A stretch of 64,000 bases of DNA, taken from positions 124,001-188,000 of the forward strand of contig VNKQ01000006.1 of NCBI GenBank assembly GCA_016508695.1, read 5' to 3'. The translations under genes and the position numbers were made by a program. Below the pieces are notes generated by a model, which saw nothing but the letters and a program-made list of their open reading frames with translations, did no database searches and had not been told where the DNA came from. This document shows positions 24,145 through 38,375 of the stretch, piece after piece. The number at the start of each line of letters is the position of its first letter. The stretch's first letter is position 1. Origin of the DNA: Hyphodiscus hymeniophilus (taxonomy: Eukaryota; Ascomycota; Leotiomycetes; Helotiales; Hyphodiscaceae).

Positions 24145-27100
24145 CACTCCCTAATTGTTATAAAGAAGTCTAGAGACCTTTTATTTTATAATAATTATTA
24201 TTTTGTAATCCCTAATCCCTTATATTCCTCGAATAGCTTTAATTTAATATATTAGAATATATACTTGTATTTAAAGTCGATTATAAGATATAGCGTGTGT
24301 TTACTTATATAGCTTACAAGTAAGTTCCTTATACTCTATATATATATAGATTTCGATTTGTAAATATTAGCGTTTACTTTATTTAATTGCTTAATATAAT
24401 TAATTTAATTAAAGATCTTATACTTAGTAATAACTAGTATTATAATTAGTTTTAACTAATATCTCTTCTATCTTCTAGCCTTACAAATAGTATAAACGAC
24501 GCAAATAGTATAAATAGCACAAACTTTATACCTCGTCTAATTTCTATAGTTGCCTTAATTAATCTAGTGTTTTGATACGCTTTTAATTATATTAGTGGGC
24601 GCGTAACTAATTAGGCTATAAGTATAAAATCGCAATCTCGCAACCTTTTAACCTCTAATAATAATAATAAATAATAACGTTAACTTTTAATATTACTATA
24701 GTAGTATATTATTACTATTTTATTAATAGCTCTTTTATCTTCTTATTAATTATTAATATAAGTAATACCTCGAGTAAAGATACGAGTAAAAGCTTAAGTA
24801 ATCGATTACTTTCGTTTAAATTCTAAGTTTAATTCTTAACTTTATCTAATTGTTACTTTATATTTAATAATTAGTATAGTTAACCTTTTTACTAAGTAAG
24901 GCTTTAAAAAAAAGCAAATAGAAATACTTATTAATCCTTTTACTACTAAATCTAATAATCCTTTTTAATCTTTTTCTCTTCCTACTAATAATCTCTATAA
25001 TAATAATAATTATAACGATAATAATAATAATAATAGAAAAGAAGAAGATAAAAAAGACAAAGCTAGAGAAGATAAAGATAAAAAAGATAAAGACAATTTA
25101 ATCTTATCTCTTACTAAGTTATATAATTGCTATCGCTAGCTTTTGCGCTTACTACTTATACTAACTCTTATTTCTATTACTTGTTTAGATAATAGTCTTA
25201 TTTGTTACTTACGTAGTTAAATTACTTACTTTAATTTTCGTTCTTTTATTTTAAATAATTATATTCTAGATATTCTAAACGATTATATTCCGGATACTCC
25301 TTCTTATCGTTCTTATAGTCTTACTCGTGGTTTTAATACTTAGCGAGATTAGCCTTGCCTTAGTTGTTTGTCTTCTTTAATAACTAGAAAATCTAATAGT
25401 TATTATTTTAAGAATTCCGCTATATTATATAGTAATTAGTATTACTAATACTATATATACTCTTGCGTTCCGATCCCTATTAGTATTCTTTTATATACTT
25501 AGCTATTTTATACTAAGTATTACCGTTAGGAAGCTAGCTAGAGTTTTAATCGAAAGGTATATTAAATATAAAGTTTTTATTTAATTAATACTAATCCTTA
25601 CGCAAAAAATAAAGCAATTAAAAATCACTATTTAGACTATACTAAAAATTAGTAATTTTATTAATCCTACTAATTGCGCTCTAGGAATTAGTACTTATTA
25701 ACATAGGGATAATAATAATAATTAAAGTCTTACTCCTCGTTATACTAGAACTCTTCTTTCTAGTTTTGCTAGTTTAAAGACTAGTAAGCAAGTAATGCTT
25801 ACTTAAGCCTTTATTGCCTATATAAATACTATGCGTAGTCTAAGTAGTTAAAGTAGTAAATAATCTACTAATAATCTAGGGAAAACGCTAAATAGTCTTT
25901 TATAATATATTTTCGTTTTCTTTTTTTTATATTAGAGTAACTTAGTAATAATACCTAAATAAGTATTAATCTATTAAATTCTCTTAACTATAAAATAAAT
26001 AACTTATAAATAAAATATATAATTATTAATTATATTATCTTATTATATTATAACTTTAAAGTATAGAAAACTCTACTTAATTCTTTTAATTAATCTTATT
26101 AGTATTTATATAGAATTTTATAATAGTCTTACTAGTATCTTACTAAATATTCTATTAATTTATTTAATCTTAGTAATGTCTAGCTAGAATCTTAATAAAT
26201 TCTATTAATATCTAGAAGATATCTAATTACTAATCTCTAATCCTTAATTATATTAATTAAATGCTTAGTTTAATCCTTAGAAATCCGTCTAATATCTACT
26301 TATTAGACGCTAATTAATCGACACTTTTATATAATTAATACTTTAAATCCTATACCTTCCTAAGATCTTTAATCTTTTTATATATATCTTATAGATTTAA
26401 TAAAGCTCGGAAATGCTTAAACTTATACTTAGGGAGATTCTTAGTAAGCTTATTTACTAGTATTTCGCTAGTCGGTAAGTATATTACTTTAAACGTTTTA
26501 AATTTATACTCTTAGCAAAGCTATATATTTTAAATGTCTATATATTATAACTTAGTTATAATTCTCTTATTCTCCCTTACGATTAGCCTAATTATTTGTT
26601 AATTATTATAAAAGATTATCTAAGAGTCTTTAAGTAAGAGTTTAATCTCTTTAAAAAATTATTATAATATTATCGTTTCTTTAGCTATATACTTTACTCC
26701 TAAGAGCTTTACTTAAATAGTAAACGTTAATACTATTAATTATCGAGTTGCTTTCTAAGTAATAAGTCCTCTAAATAAGAATATTATATACCCGTAAGAT
26801 AATCGCCGAGTTTTAATATCGTTTGCAAATAATACGTCTAATGCAATTAATAACTAGCTTTCTAAGCTTCCTTTATATTAAATAATAAGATAACGAGTTC
26901 CCTAAAGATATTTAATTACTTAATTAATTACTTTTATATATTATATACTAGGGTTTATTAAGAATTAAAAGAGTTAAGAGATTATAAAAATAACGTTTAT
27001 TCTAATTATAATTATAATATAAAGAACTAATCCTACTTTTTCTTAATATACTTTAATAAAGCTCGGTATTACTATCTTTAGGTTTTTAATAAGCTTAGTT

Positions 27101-30100
27101 CCTAAGAGTAATATAAATAGATATTTTTATTTAGCTAAATTAAACTTTTAAGCGATCTTTTTAATATAAGTATTATAAAGTAAGGAGATTGTCTTATTAT
27201 TCCGATTTCTAATTATATAAATGCCTAAGAACTATTAAATATTTCTTAAGTCCCGAAGCTTATATAACTTCTTTAGCTTCTTAGTAAACTTATATGCCTT
27301 TTACTTATTTCTTTTATAATATAAAATTAGTATATTATTTATATAAAAGACTATAAAGATTTATCAAGTATAGTTATAAAAAAGACATAGCTCTTCCTTA
27401 CTTTAAATTAACCCGAGAGACTTAATTATTAAGGAAAAGTCTTAATATTAAAAAGCTAAGGAGTCTTACAAGCTATATAAAGCTCGGTCGATCTTTATAT
27501 AAAACCTTACTTTCTTAAAGCCTAGAGAAAGCTAATATATTACTTATACTCTTTTGTCGTTTCGTAAAGTATTAATAAAAGTATTAATAATATTATATTA
27601 CTTGATTTTAAGATTAAAGTAAGTTATAATAGTTATAACTACTCGAAACGAACAAGTAGCGAGTATAGTAATATATATAGAAATAATTAAATCTTTTTCT
27701 TAGAGATTACTATAGATAATAATCCGAGACTTATAGCGAATTATAAAACCGTCTAAGTTTACCTTATAAGTAAAGACTTATTTAAGAAGAATAGCTTTTA
27801 AATTAACTAAGCTTGCCTTAATTTGTTTTTAGTAGTTTTTTAGCTTTAGATTCTTAATTTTTAATCTTATATCTTAAATAAAGTACTCGTTATATTTATA
27901 CGTCTCGAGATCGCTTTATAACCTTAGTGCCTTTAGAAGATCTTTTTAGTAAACTCTTTTTAAAGTTAAAAGTATCTTTTCTCTCGAAGTATTATTTATT
28001 AAAATAAAAGTAAAGATTATTACGTATATTGTCTAAACTTATTCTTTATAGCTTAAGTCTTTTTAAAACGTTAATAGGAACTTATTATATTACTCTTAGC
28101 TTAATTTTAAAATCGAGGTATATATCGAAGTAATATATAATATACTTAGTTTATTCTCGTTTAGATTTTCTTTAAAGACAATTTGTAGCTTAGGCTATTA
28201 ATTTTTCTATACTTATTGTTTTAATTTATCTAATTAGTATATCTTATAATTTAAGACTCTTATTATCGGGGTATTGCCTAAAAGGCTACTCTCTATTACT
28301 AAGAGACTATTACTCGTAGCTATTTTATAATTACTAAAGCCAAATTCGCTTTATACTAGGCTAAGTAATTCTCTAGATTAGTATATAACTATTTAAGGGA
28401 TTAATTATTTACTTTTACTCGGGTACTTATTTAATAACTAAGCTAATCCTCGAGTAACTACGCTCTTATTTAACTCGCTATTAATATAATTACTAATTAT
28501 AAGTATTCTTTTAAATAAATAATCGTTATTATTCCTTTTAGTTCTTATTTATAAGTTTATTGGCTTAAGTATTTATTTAAGAGTTAAAAGTTTAATTTCT
28601 TTATTTACCCCCGAGTTTTAACTCTTATTGTCTTTACTTAAAAGCTTACCCCTTAAAATCTCGCGTATAAGATCTTTTAGTATAGTTATAACTTCTCTTT
28701 TAAAAGAAGGTATCTCGTTTATAAAAAGATATTTAATAATTTTATTAGTAGCGTTTTAAATTTTATACTCTTTAATTAGAGAAATAATAGCTTTAGCGCT
28801 TATTAAGGGCTATTACTCTTATATCTTTTAATTAGGAATATAAAATTTAGTTTTATCGAAAGTTATATCTCTTATAACAATTACTTTTTTAAGTTAAGGC
28901 ACTTAAATCTTATATATATTAGACGCGATATATTTAACTAAGTATTTAATATATACTTAGGGAAGTACTTTAAATACTCTTTTGTTTTTGCTTTCTTATC
29001 GTTCTTTCTTTAGAGTATATACTCGAGCGCTATAAGTATAAATCTTATTTTAGTTAGGTTTAAGATTAGTTATTACTTATTATACGAGTACTTAATTATA
29101 TTACTTAAAGTAGTTCCGAAACTATAAGTATAGGACTTCGTTTAGTAAGTATTACTTATAAGCTTTAAAGGGAAGAATAGTATATAAGTAAATTGCTACT
29201 TTATATATCTCTAGCTAAAGGTTTTCTAAGAGATTAGTAGTAAGTCTTATTCTAATTGATTTCTCGATTATATCTCTCTTAGCTTTCTCGATTATATTAA
29301 TAGGCTTATAAGTATAAGCTAGTACTAATTCTATATCGATTCTTTTTATATCGGCTTATTACTTAAAATCTATTATATTAAAAGGAGAGATTACTAAAGT
29401 GTCTTAATTACTTTTAATCTTACAAATCGATAGTCTAAATTAGTATTTTACTTATATATTAAAATAAGAGATCGAATTTATAACTATAATCCCGCGTTTC
29501 TTTATAAGTATAAATCCCTAGTACTTTCTATTAAACTCGTCCTTAATTAGTAAAATCTAGCTAATACCGTTATATACTTTAAGGAAATTAAAGAGATCCT
29601 AAATAATTCTCTAAAACGGTCTTAGTAATTTAAAGTATAATACTTAGCGGGAGATTTGCTTTTTAACTAATATAAGAGTATAAGCTTCGCAATATATAAT
29701 TAGTATTCCCTTAATAATTATATTTCTAGTTGCTTTTATAAGTGACTCGAGGACCTTTAGTCTAGGGTATTTTACTCGTTAATACTAAAGCTTAGCTAAA
29801 TCGCTCTAGGGTTTTAAGTAATCTCTTAATTGTTTAAATAACTTCTTTAGTTATTATTTAATTATTAGGTATATTATTACTAGTCTTATACGCATTAGAA
29901 TTATAAGGAGAAAGCTTAGGCAAGAAGTAAGTAACTTATATTTAAAGAAAACTAAGTTGAATTTATATTTTATATTAAGTATAGTAACGTTAGAATTAAT
30001 ACTCTTATATCTTAATAAACAATTAAGACTATAAAACTAAACTTTTACTTTAAGTATCTAAGTTTTTAAAATAATATTTATATAAAAACTATTAACTATA

Positions 30101-31938
30101 GCTATATCCGAAAGAGTAAGATTAAATATATAAGGTCCTTTTAGCTTATTAAAAAGATTTTTAATTACTCGAGTACTTCTTTTAATAATCGGGAGAGTAT
30201 TTAAACCAACTTCGATTATATTACTACTAATTAAAGGAACGAAGGAATTAGGCTTAAGTAAGTCCTTTATATTAACTAAGTATATTAATCCGCAATTATT
30301 AAAGAGTATATTATTAGAAAGTAAGTGTTTTTTTAGAAAATTAAAGGTCGAATAAATCTTATAACCCGCTTTTTTAAGTAAGTTTAAATTAATAATCGTA
30401 TAGTTAACTTTATCTAAGTACTTACCCCGCTATTTCTTCGAGTTTAATATCTTATTAAGAAATCGCTTTTACTTTTTCTTTTTAATTAGCTATTTCTAAT
30501 AGCTACTTTTTACTTGATTTTTAATTTTATCTTTTTCGGGATTACTAAGCTTAATTTTAAACTTATAATTAATTGTCCTAATAATTACTACTTTTAAGCG
30601 TTTATAAGACTTTAGTTTCTAAAAATACTTTTTACTTCTCGGGAGGTATAAATAATTATATTTAGAGAGACTTAGTAATCGATCTTATTTTAAGGAACTT
30701 TTAAGAGTAATTATTACTAAACGAGATTTTACTAATTTTATATCTAGTAATTACTTATATAAGTAAGCTAAAAAAAATCGTCTTAAGATATTAATATTAA
30801 TAATTGTCTCTTTTATTTCTTAAGTTATAATTACCTTACTTATTTAATTGTAAGTAAACTCTAAGAGTATTCTTTTAATTGCTTTTAAGAAATTAGTAAT
30901 TAAGAGGTAGTCTAGCTTAATATCTAGAAGTTTATATACGCGAGTAGTAGTTAATATATTCTCTTACTTTAAAAACTACTTAAGGCGATTAGTCGAGCTT
31001 TTCTAACCTTTTTTTAAAACTTCTTAGTAAGTTTATTAAGCTATAGCTATAAAAGTTCTTTTTATTAAAGCTATACGATTCTTAAGTTCGATTAAAAGTA
31101 ATTATAAGCTTATATTATTACTAAGTATTAATTTAGTCTTAATTACTTATAGTATTTCTTTATTAATAAATAAATTCACTTAGTTAGAGATTACTAAAAG
31201 ATCCCGTAATCGTTTATCTTATTCCCTATACTCTTATATAACCGACTTAAAGTAAGTTTAATATTAACCCCGAATATTATTATATATTATAATAATAATA
31301 ATTAGTTTAAAAGAAACAATTAGTTTTAGTCCGAGATTTACTTCTTCTAGAGTAAAGAGCGTTCCTTTAAAGGTTATTAGAGTCCTACTATATATTCGAT
31401 TTGTAATTCTAATATAATCTTATTCCGCCTTTATTACTTTTATAAGATCGAACTTAATTTGCTTAAGCTATTAGATTATATTTAGCTCCTCGATTATTTG
31501 TTCTAATCCTATTGCCTTTAGAGGAAGCGTAAAATATATTAGAGTATTAAAAACTATTAGATTTATATATTTTAAAATACTAAGTAATCTTGCGTTATAA
31601 TAAAAAGAAAAGTATTATTCTAGCTACTCTAATCGGGTCTTTAATTAGATATCGATTAGAATTACTATGCTATATAAAGTAAATATACTATAAAATAGTT
31701 AATACTTTACTTAAAGGCTTTTAAGTAATCGTATATAAAATAAATTAAATAATTAGTTATTGTTCTAATCGGAGAAAACCTTAATATAAGAGTTATTCTT
31801 CTTAAAGAGTTAGTAAGAGTTAGCTCGTTTATTTTAGTAAGCGAAGCCGTATACTCAAATCTACTTGTATAATAGTATATTATAATATACTTCTTAAAAT
31901 AAATAATTCCTAAGTACTATATAATCCGGGCTTATAAC

Positions 31939-32204
31939 TATTATGTAAATAATCGGTCTAATCTTTAAGAAAAAAAGGTTTGTAAGAAAAGACTACTCGA
32001 ATAAGTATATATTAAGTATTATTTAGTTTAAAAAAAGAAGAAGAAGAAGTAAGTCTTCTTTTAAATATTAAATTGCTCTTATAAAGCTTAGCGAAATAAG
32101 TACTTAGATAGAGCTTAAGTAATTACACGATATAACTAAATATTTAATAAGTATAATTAGATATTCTATAACTACAAGATTAGTTGAGCCTTAATTTTGT
32201 AACA
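31939..32204 (-). repeat. LTR of copia copy 2 (right)
   Basis: 266 bp, starting TATTATGTAAATAATCGG and ending TTTTGTAACA. The CA end is retained. Confidence 0.85.
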
Positions 32205-34299
32205 CCCAATTTAATATAAGGCCTCCCAGTATAGTTATAACAAATAAAGATAAATTACGTAAATTATTTCTTTCCCCAAACTAGTTAAAACCTTTACTCT
32301 CTTTAACCGTAATAAAAAGTCGAGGCTCCTTAATAAGAGTCTAGCGATTACTCGATATACTTACGGGTATTAAGGCTATTATAACCCAAATAAGTATACT
32401 TATTATAGCCGGTATAATAACTATAGCGTTCGTCTAAACTAATATAAGGGCTAGTTTTATAAGAATTATATAGCGGCATAGAGATATACTAACTACTACG
32501 GCCCTTACCTAGCGGGCTATAAACACTATCTAATTACTCTTTAAAAGAAAAATAATAAGATTATTCGCCTCTCGAAGAAAAAGCTAAATATAATTCGCTA
32601 TAAGAGTAATAGGGACTTTAAGGCTATAAACGAGCTTGCTTAACTATAAGTACTACTATAGAGTAATATCTTAGTACCCTTGTAACTTTAACCTTAGGGT
32701 TAAGCCCTATAAGAAAATGTTATAAGTACTATATAAAGCTATAAACGTAAGGGAGTAATAGTCTTAGAGTACGAGAACGCTAGTTTTATCCTAGCTTCCT
32801 TTATAACCCTACCTAATAGCTCGCAAGAGCTAGCTTATCGACCTTAGTAAAGCGCTACCCCTATTACAAGCTATAACTTATAGATACTCTTAGTATAAAG
32901 TATTATAGCCCAAGATACTAATACCCCCGTCCTATCTAGATAAGATATAGACTTTAACTATAATACCTCCTAATAGGATTAAACCCTATTAAGAGTAGCG
33001 GTCGCTACTATTATAAAAGGCTTAGGGATAAAGATATAAATATCCAAGTCTATTGGGTTAATATAAGTAAGGGATAGCCCTATTATATTACTGCCTTATA
33101 AACGGCGTTTAAAGAAGATATCGACGTCCTTTATATTTAAGAACCTTATATATACCCTAGAACGTATACTTAATCTTACTTAAAATACGAGAAATATGCC
33201 CCAATCGATATATAGCCTAGTACTAAACTTGTTTAATAAAAAGCTAAAAGGCCTCGAGTTATAATATATATTCGCAAAGGTATAAGCCTTTAAACGTAAT
33301 AATAAAGGCCTATATATAACCGCGACTTATTATAAATTAACGTTAATAGCTATACTATTCTTAATATTTACTAATAACCCACGACCCTAGAGGTCTTTAA
33401 GTATATAACGCATCTCGCCCCCTTAGAATACTACCTTATTAGAGGAGACTTTAATTATAAGTATATTCTCTTTGAACCTAATATCCCTATTATATATTAT
33501 ATAAAGGAATTAGTCTAATAGTCTATTAATAATACTATAGACTTTATTAGAGAACTAGAAGTTATAATATATTATGTAAGTCACGTGCTTAACCTTACTT
33601 TCTTAAATATCCTCTTTACTCGAATATAGGTTCGATATTATATATAAAGTAGCTTAGACTACGAAACTTAAGTTATAATAATCCCTAGCCAGGGGAACAT
33701 CCCTCTTAATTAATTTTACTATTAAATACTTAACTCCGAATTAGACAAGTTTATAGGCTTTATTAAAAATAGAGTTATAGGGCTTACTAACCTATAGCTA
33801 CTCTAGATAAATAAAAAGCTAGACTTCTTTATAGCTAACCTAGTAAAGGTCTTTACTTAAGCTATTACTTTCTTAGGTAAAAAGAACTAGGGGAAAGGAT
33901 AAGTAATACCCTAATAGACACTAGAATACTAAGATACAAAAAACGAGTATCTTATAACCGGGGACAAAAGAAACACCCCTAAGAAAAGGGACTTTCTAAT
34001 TACTATACGAAATACTAAAAAGGACTACTAAAAACAAGTTATTAATAATATTAACGATAATAAGTCACTATATAAAGTTATTAGCTAATATAAGCTCGCT
34101 ATAAACCTAAAGTCCCTACTACTAAAAGTCAATAGAGTTATAATCGAAGGAACCCTAGAAAAGGCTAAAGTTCTTCGTAAAGAGGTCTTAGATTACTTTA
34201 ATACTAACGACGACCTAGAACTAGACCCCCTCCTAAACTAAAATAAAACTAAATACCTTTAATAAAGACAAATAATCTCTATCGAGAAGATTAAGAGGC

Positions 34300-35129
34300 A
34301 TTATATTAGCGTCTTTAGTACTTCTCCCGGTACTAATCGGGTTATAGTTAGACTATTAAAAGCTTACTAGGGGCATGTTAAGCACCTAGTATATAGTCTT
34401 TATAGTCGCTACTTAATACTCTATTACTTCTTATAATTATAGAAGCTAGTAGAGGTTACTATACTCCCTAAAGTTAAGAAAGACTTAGACAAATCTTTAG
34501 TCTACTTTTAAAGACTTATTATACTCTTTTCTTATATTTTAAAGGGACTAAAACGAGTTATTATAAAGAAAGTTGTGTAAATAGCCCTTATTAGTAAGGT
34601 ACTTAGCCCTTAGCACGGGAGTATACTTCCTAAAAGATCTACTATAGACTTAGTAGCCTACTTTACTTATAATATCGAGCTTGCCTTTACTTGTAAGTAG
34701 TAAGTTATTATAATTATAATAGATATATAAGGGGCCTTCGATACCCTATTACTAAAACGTCTACTAGACCAAATAACTAAATAGGACTAGCTACTCTCTT
34801 TACTCTAACTAATATAAAGCTTTCTAGCTAACCGATAAATCCGAGTACGCCTAAAGAAGGAAACCACCCGATATTATAACGTCTCTTGCGATACCCCTTA
34901 GGGCTCCCCTCTCTCTCTGGTCCTTTATATACTATACTTAGCAAAGCTCTTTAACTAAGACCCTATACTCCGTTTTGGCTATATAAACGACTTTTGTTTA
35001 TATCGAGTCTTATACTCCCTAGATACTAATATTAAACTCTTAGCACGTAATATATAAAGTATCCTTAATTAAAGAATAGAGAATAAAGTTACTTTTACCC
35101 TAGAGAAACAAGAGATAATTTATTTAACC
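34300..35129 (+). pseudogene. LINE reverse transcriptase, N-terminal and palm part
   Basis: The frame follows the Tad1/I-type reverse transcriptase: a pre-palm segment, the aspartate motif with AFD, and the following PQGSPLSP-like and YADD-like motifs. About twenty in-frame stops occur, each explicable as CAA, CAG or TGG changed by a C-to-T or G-to-A transition. It stops being readable where the hAT element begins. Confidence 0.75.
35122..35129. repeat. left 8-bp target duplication of the hAT element
   Basis: ATTTAACC, identical to 42031-42038. An 8-bp duplication is diagnostic for the hAT superfamily. Confidence 0.92.
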
Positions 35130-35149
35130 TAGGCTAGCCGGACTAGACT

Positions 35150-35470
35150 ATAGTCTTTAGACCGGACTAGACTAAACCGTATAATAGTCCCCAAAAATTA
35201 TTTGGGACTAAACTATATATACTAACGGTCCTCAAATTTATTTGGGACTAAACTATATATAGTTCGGTCTTAAGAAATCGAGACTAAACTATATAATAGT
35301 CTCTAAAATTATTTAGGACTAAACTATAAACGGTTTGGTCTCGGGAGATCGAGACTAAACCGTTACGTAGTCCCTAGAATTATATAAGACCGGACTATAT
35401 ATAGTTTAGTCCTAATCTCCTAAGACTAAACCGTTTAATTTGGGACTATAAGACTATAGGACTAAAAATA
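35150..35470. repeat. left subterminal repeats of the hAT element
   Basis: About eight degenerate copies of gactaaactata, several preceded by attatttgg or taatagtcc, in both orientations. Related motifs recur at the right end. Confidence 0.75.
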
Positions 35471-36420
35471 GCTATAAGACTTAAAAGGCAATTAGGATTA
35501 ATAAGGTAGTTAAGGTTAATAAATAAAAAGTAAGTATATAATTATTTTTTATTTTTTAGGATTTAATTTATTAATAGAAATCTCTATTTTGTATTTCTAT
35601 AGCGTAAAGCGTTACTATTTATTATTACTATACTTAATAGATAATTTACATTATTAATATAATCTTATAATAAGAGTAATTAATTATTTTTCAAATATAG
35701 CCTTAATTTTATTTCTTTATATATATAAGTATTTAGCTATTACTAAAGTAACCCTTAACTATAAACGAGGCACAAAACTACCGAACTAACTATATATCCT
35801 TATTTTAAATAGTAACCCGGTATATATAAATAATATATAAATTAGCGGCTATTAAATGTAAGTATAATTATTAATATAAACAAAAATAACTTTACTTTTA
35901 AAGAAAGAAATAAGATATGCCTCTATAGCCTCTTAAAGAGTAAAAATAGTAAAAGACTAAAAGCGGATATTTTAACTCTTAGTAATATTATTAGTAACGT
36001 CTCTAACTATACACTAGAAAAGTACTTTTAAAAGCAAAAGGCTAATTACTTTCTAGTAGTAGCGGATCTTATTTAAAGCTCGTTTTATAATTATTAGTAT
36101 TATTACTATAAGGGAAGGAGTAAAAACTTACTTCTTACCTTAGTAAGCCAAGGATATTTAGTAATCTCTCTTAATTTCTTATTACTATACTCTTATCTAG
36201 GGTTCCTTACCTTAAAAGCTACTTTCCTAGCTTTATATTTCTTTATACGACTCTTGCCTATAATACGAGAAGGATAATAATATAATACTATTAGACTTAT
36301 ATTACTTATATTAAGGTTTTAATTTTTTTTCGCCTTTTACTTAGTATATACTATAATAGCGATTTGTTATTAAGATACGTTACTATAGAGTATTACTCTT
36401 AAAAGTCTTATTTTAAAAGT

Positions 36421-36850
36421 AAAGATATACTTTAAAAATTTAAATTTTTAAAGTTTAAAACTGTTTTAGAGACTATCCTTAACTATAAGAATATTAATAT
36501 CGTTACTATAATATATTACTCTTAAATCTTAGGGTCTTAAAGTTATAAGAGCCTTTTTTAACGCGATAGTAAAAGTAAGATTTTAAAAGTAAAAATATAC
36601 CTTAAAAATTTAAATTTTTAAAGTTTAAGACCGTTTTAGAGATTATCCTCGATTATAAAAACGTTAATATCGTTACTATAGTGTATTACTTTTAAATACT
36701 TAGGGTCCTAGAGTTATAAGAGCCTTTTTTAACGCGATAGTAAAAGTGAGATTTCAAAAGTAAAGATATACCTTGAAAATTTAAATTATTAAAGTTAAAG
36801 ACTATTCTCAATTATAAGAATACTAATATAGTTATTATAGAGCGTTACTA
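36421..36850. repeat. 170- to 171-bp tandem repeat inside the hAT element
   Basis: Copies begin at 36421 and 36591, and a truncated third at 36762. Each starts aaagatatac or aaaaatatac. The first two share ttaacgcgatagtaaaagt near the end of the unit. The copies differ by transitions. Confidence 0.85.
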
Positions 36851-38070
36851 AGTACTCTAAGTATATAATTTAGAGTTTGGGGCTTACTTAGAAATTTGAT
36901 ATTTTAATATAAAGGTTAGAAGCTAAAAACCGCGAATTATAAGGTTTTATCTAGAAATTAAGTCACGGGATATTCTAATTTAATATTATAACTCTTAGTA
37001 TTATAATAAATTATAATACCTTCGAATAAAAAAATCTATTTATAATAATTTACTATTTAAAAAAGTGCCCTACTTTTTTACTTCTTTCTTTTTTTATACT
37101 TTTTTCGACTTTTCGCAACTTAATTAATATATTTAATTTCGTATAGTATATAGTATATCTTACTAATAGGAATATAGTAATAGTATATAGTAACGCAATA
37201 CGTATCTATTTCCTATAAGACAACTAATATTATAAATTATCTTTTTACTTTTAATAAACGCTATCTTAACGCGCTAGAGACCTCTTATATTTTATAAGAG
37301 AAAGTATAGAATATAAATTGTTAGGTTAATTCTAAATACTTATTCGAATAATTTAATACTAATAAAGTAATTATAAGCTCGTAATTATATACGAAGGATT
37401 TAAACTAAGAAGCTAGACTAGAATAACTTATTTAATATAAAGAAAGAATCGGAGCTTTAAATTATATAAAATTAACTTATAGCTTCTCGTACTCTTGCTA
37501 GTATTAATATAGACACTAAAGTTACTATAGTAATTAATAAAGAAAATACTATAATATAACAAATCGATCGGAAGAAAAAGGAAGAGAAGATAAAGCTCTT
37601 AAAGCGTTATCTAAAAGTAAGTTAAAGTCTTTTTGCATTTTTCTCCTATTATAGTTTATATACTAATTAATATATTAGTAATCAAATTCACGTAATAAAG
37701 AGAAGTAATTAGATTCTTTAACTAAAAATATTATTGCGGAGACTTTTACTAAAAACTTAAAGCCTTTTATTAAACGCTAAGAACGCTATATTATTATAGC
37801 AAGTTAATACCTCAAGCTTAATATATTAAAAGAAGAGTTACAAACGTTCGTAAAGAATATTAGTAATCCTACTAATATTACTTAATTTATTAAGAAATAG
37901 AATAAGGAAGATATTAATCCTAACGAGCTAATTAAGGGAAGTAAAGAAAAGAGTAATAATAGCGATAATAATAACTTTAAAGTAATAATTAGTAAAGATA
38001 AAGAAAATAAAGAGAATAAGGATAAGAACGAGGAGATAAAAAACTTTATTATTAAGAATAAATAAAAATC

Positions 38071-38375
38071 TTAAAACGTATTTATAAGCAAGTAGAATAT
38101 ATCTACTTCTAAGCTTTTCCTAGCTTACTTATCTTATATTTAAGCGAAATTAGGCTTATATTCTATTACTATTTATTATTACTCCTTAAAACGTATTTAC
38201 TTCCAAGCTTTTCCTAGCTTACTTATCTTATATTTAAGCGAAATTAGGCTTATATCCCGTTATTATTTACTATTACTCCTTAAAACGTATTTACTTCTAA
38301 GCTTTTCTTAGCCTACTTATTTTATATTTAAGCGAAATTAGGCTTATATCCCGTTACTATTTACTATTATTATTT
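38071..38375. repeat. about 94- to 115-bp tandem repeat inside the hAT element
   Basis: Three copies starting ttaaaacgtattta at 38071, 38186 and 38280. Each contains aagcttttcctagcttac and aagcgaaattaggcttata. The first carries an extra 20-odd bp. Degenerate gtataacttttactttatct repeats follow to about 38,700. Confidence 0.82.

Larger units (their letters stand above)
23879..32204 (-). mobile_element. Ty1/copia-type LTR retrotransposon, copy 2 (RIP-inactivated)
   Basis: Same family, orientation and exact length (8,326 bp) as copy 1, offset by 8,605 bp. LTRs are at 23879-24144 and 31939-32204. Differences from copy 1 are scattered and mostly C/T or G/A transitions, so the two copies were mutated independently. 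The flanking pentamers are AATAC on the left and CCCAA on the right, which do not form a target duplication. The purine tract beside the left LTR reads AGGGAGTG on minus, close to the usual copia polypurine tract. No open frame longer than 60 codons remains. Confidence 0.85.
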
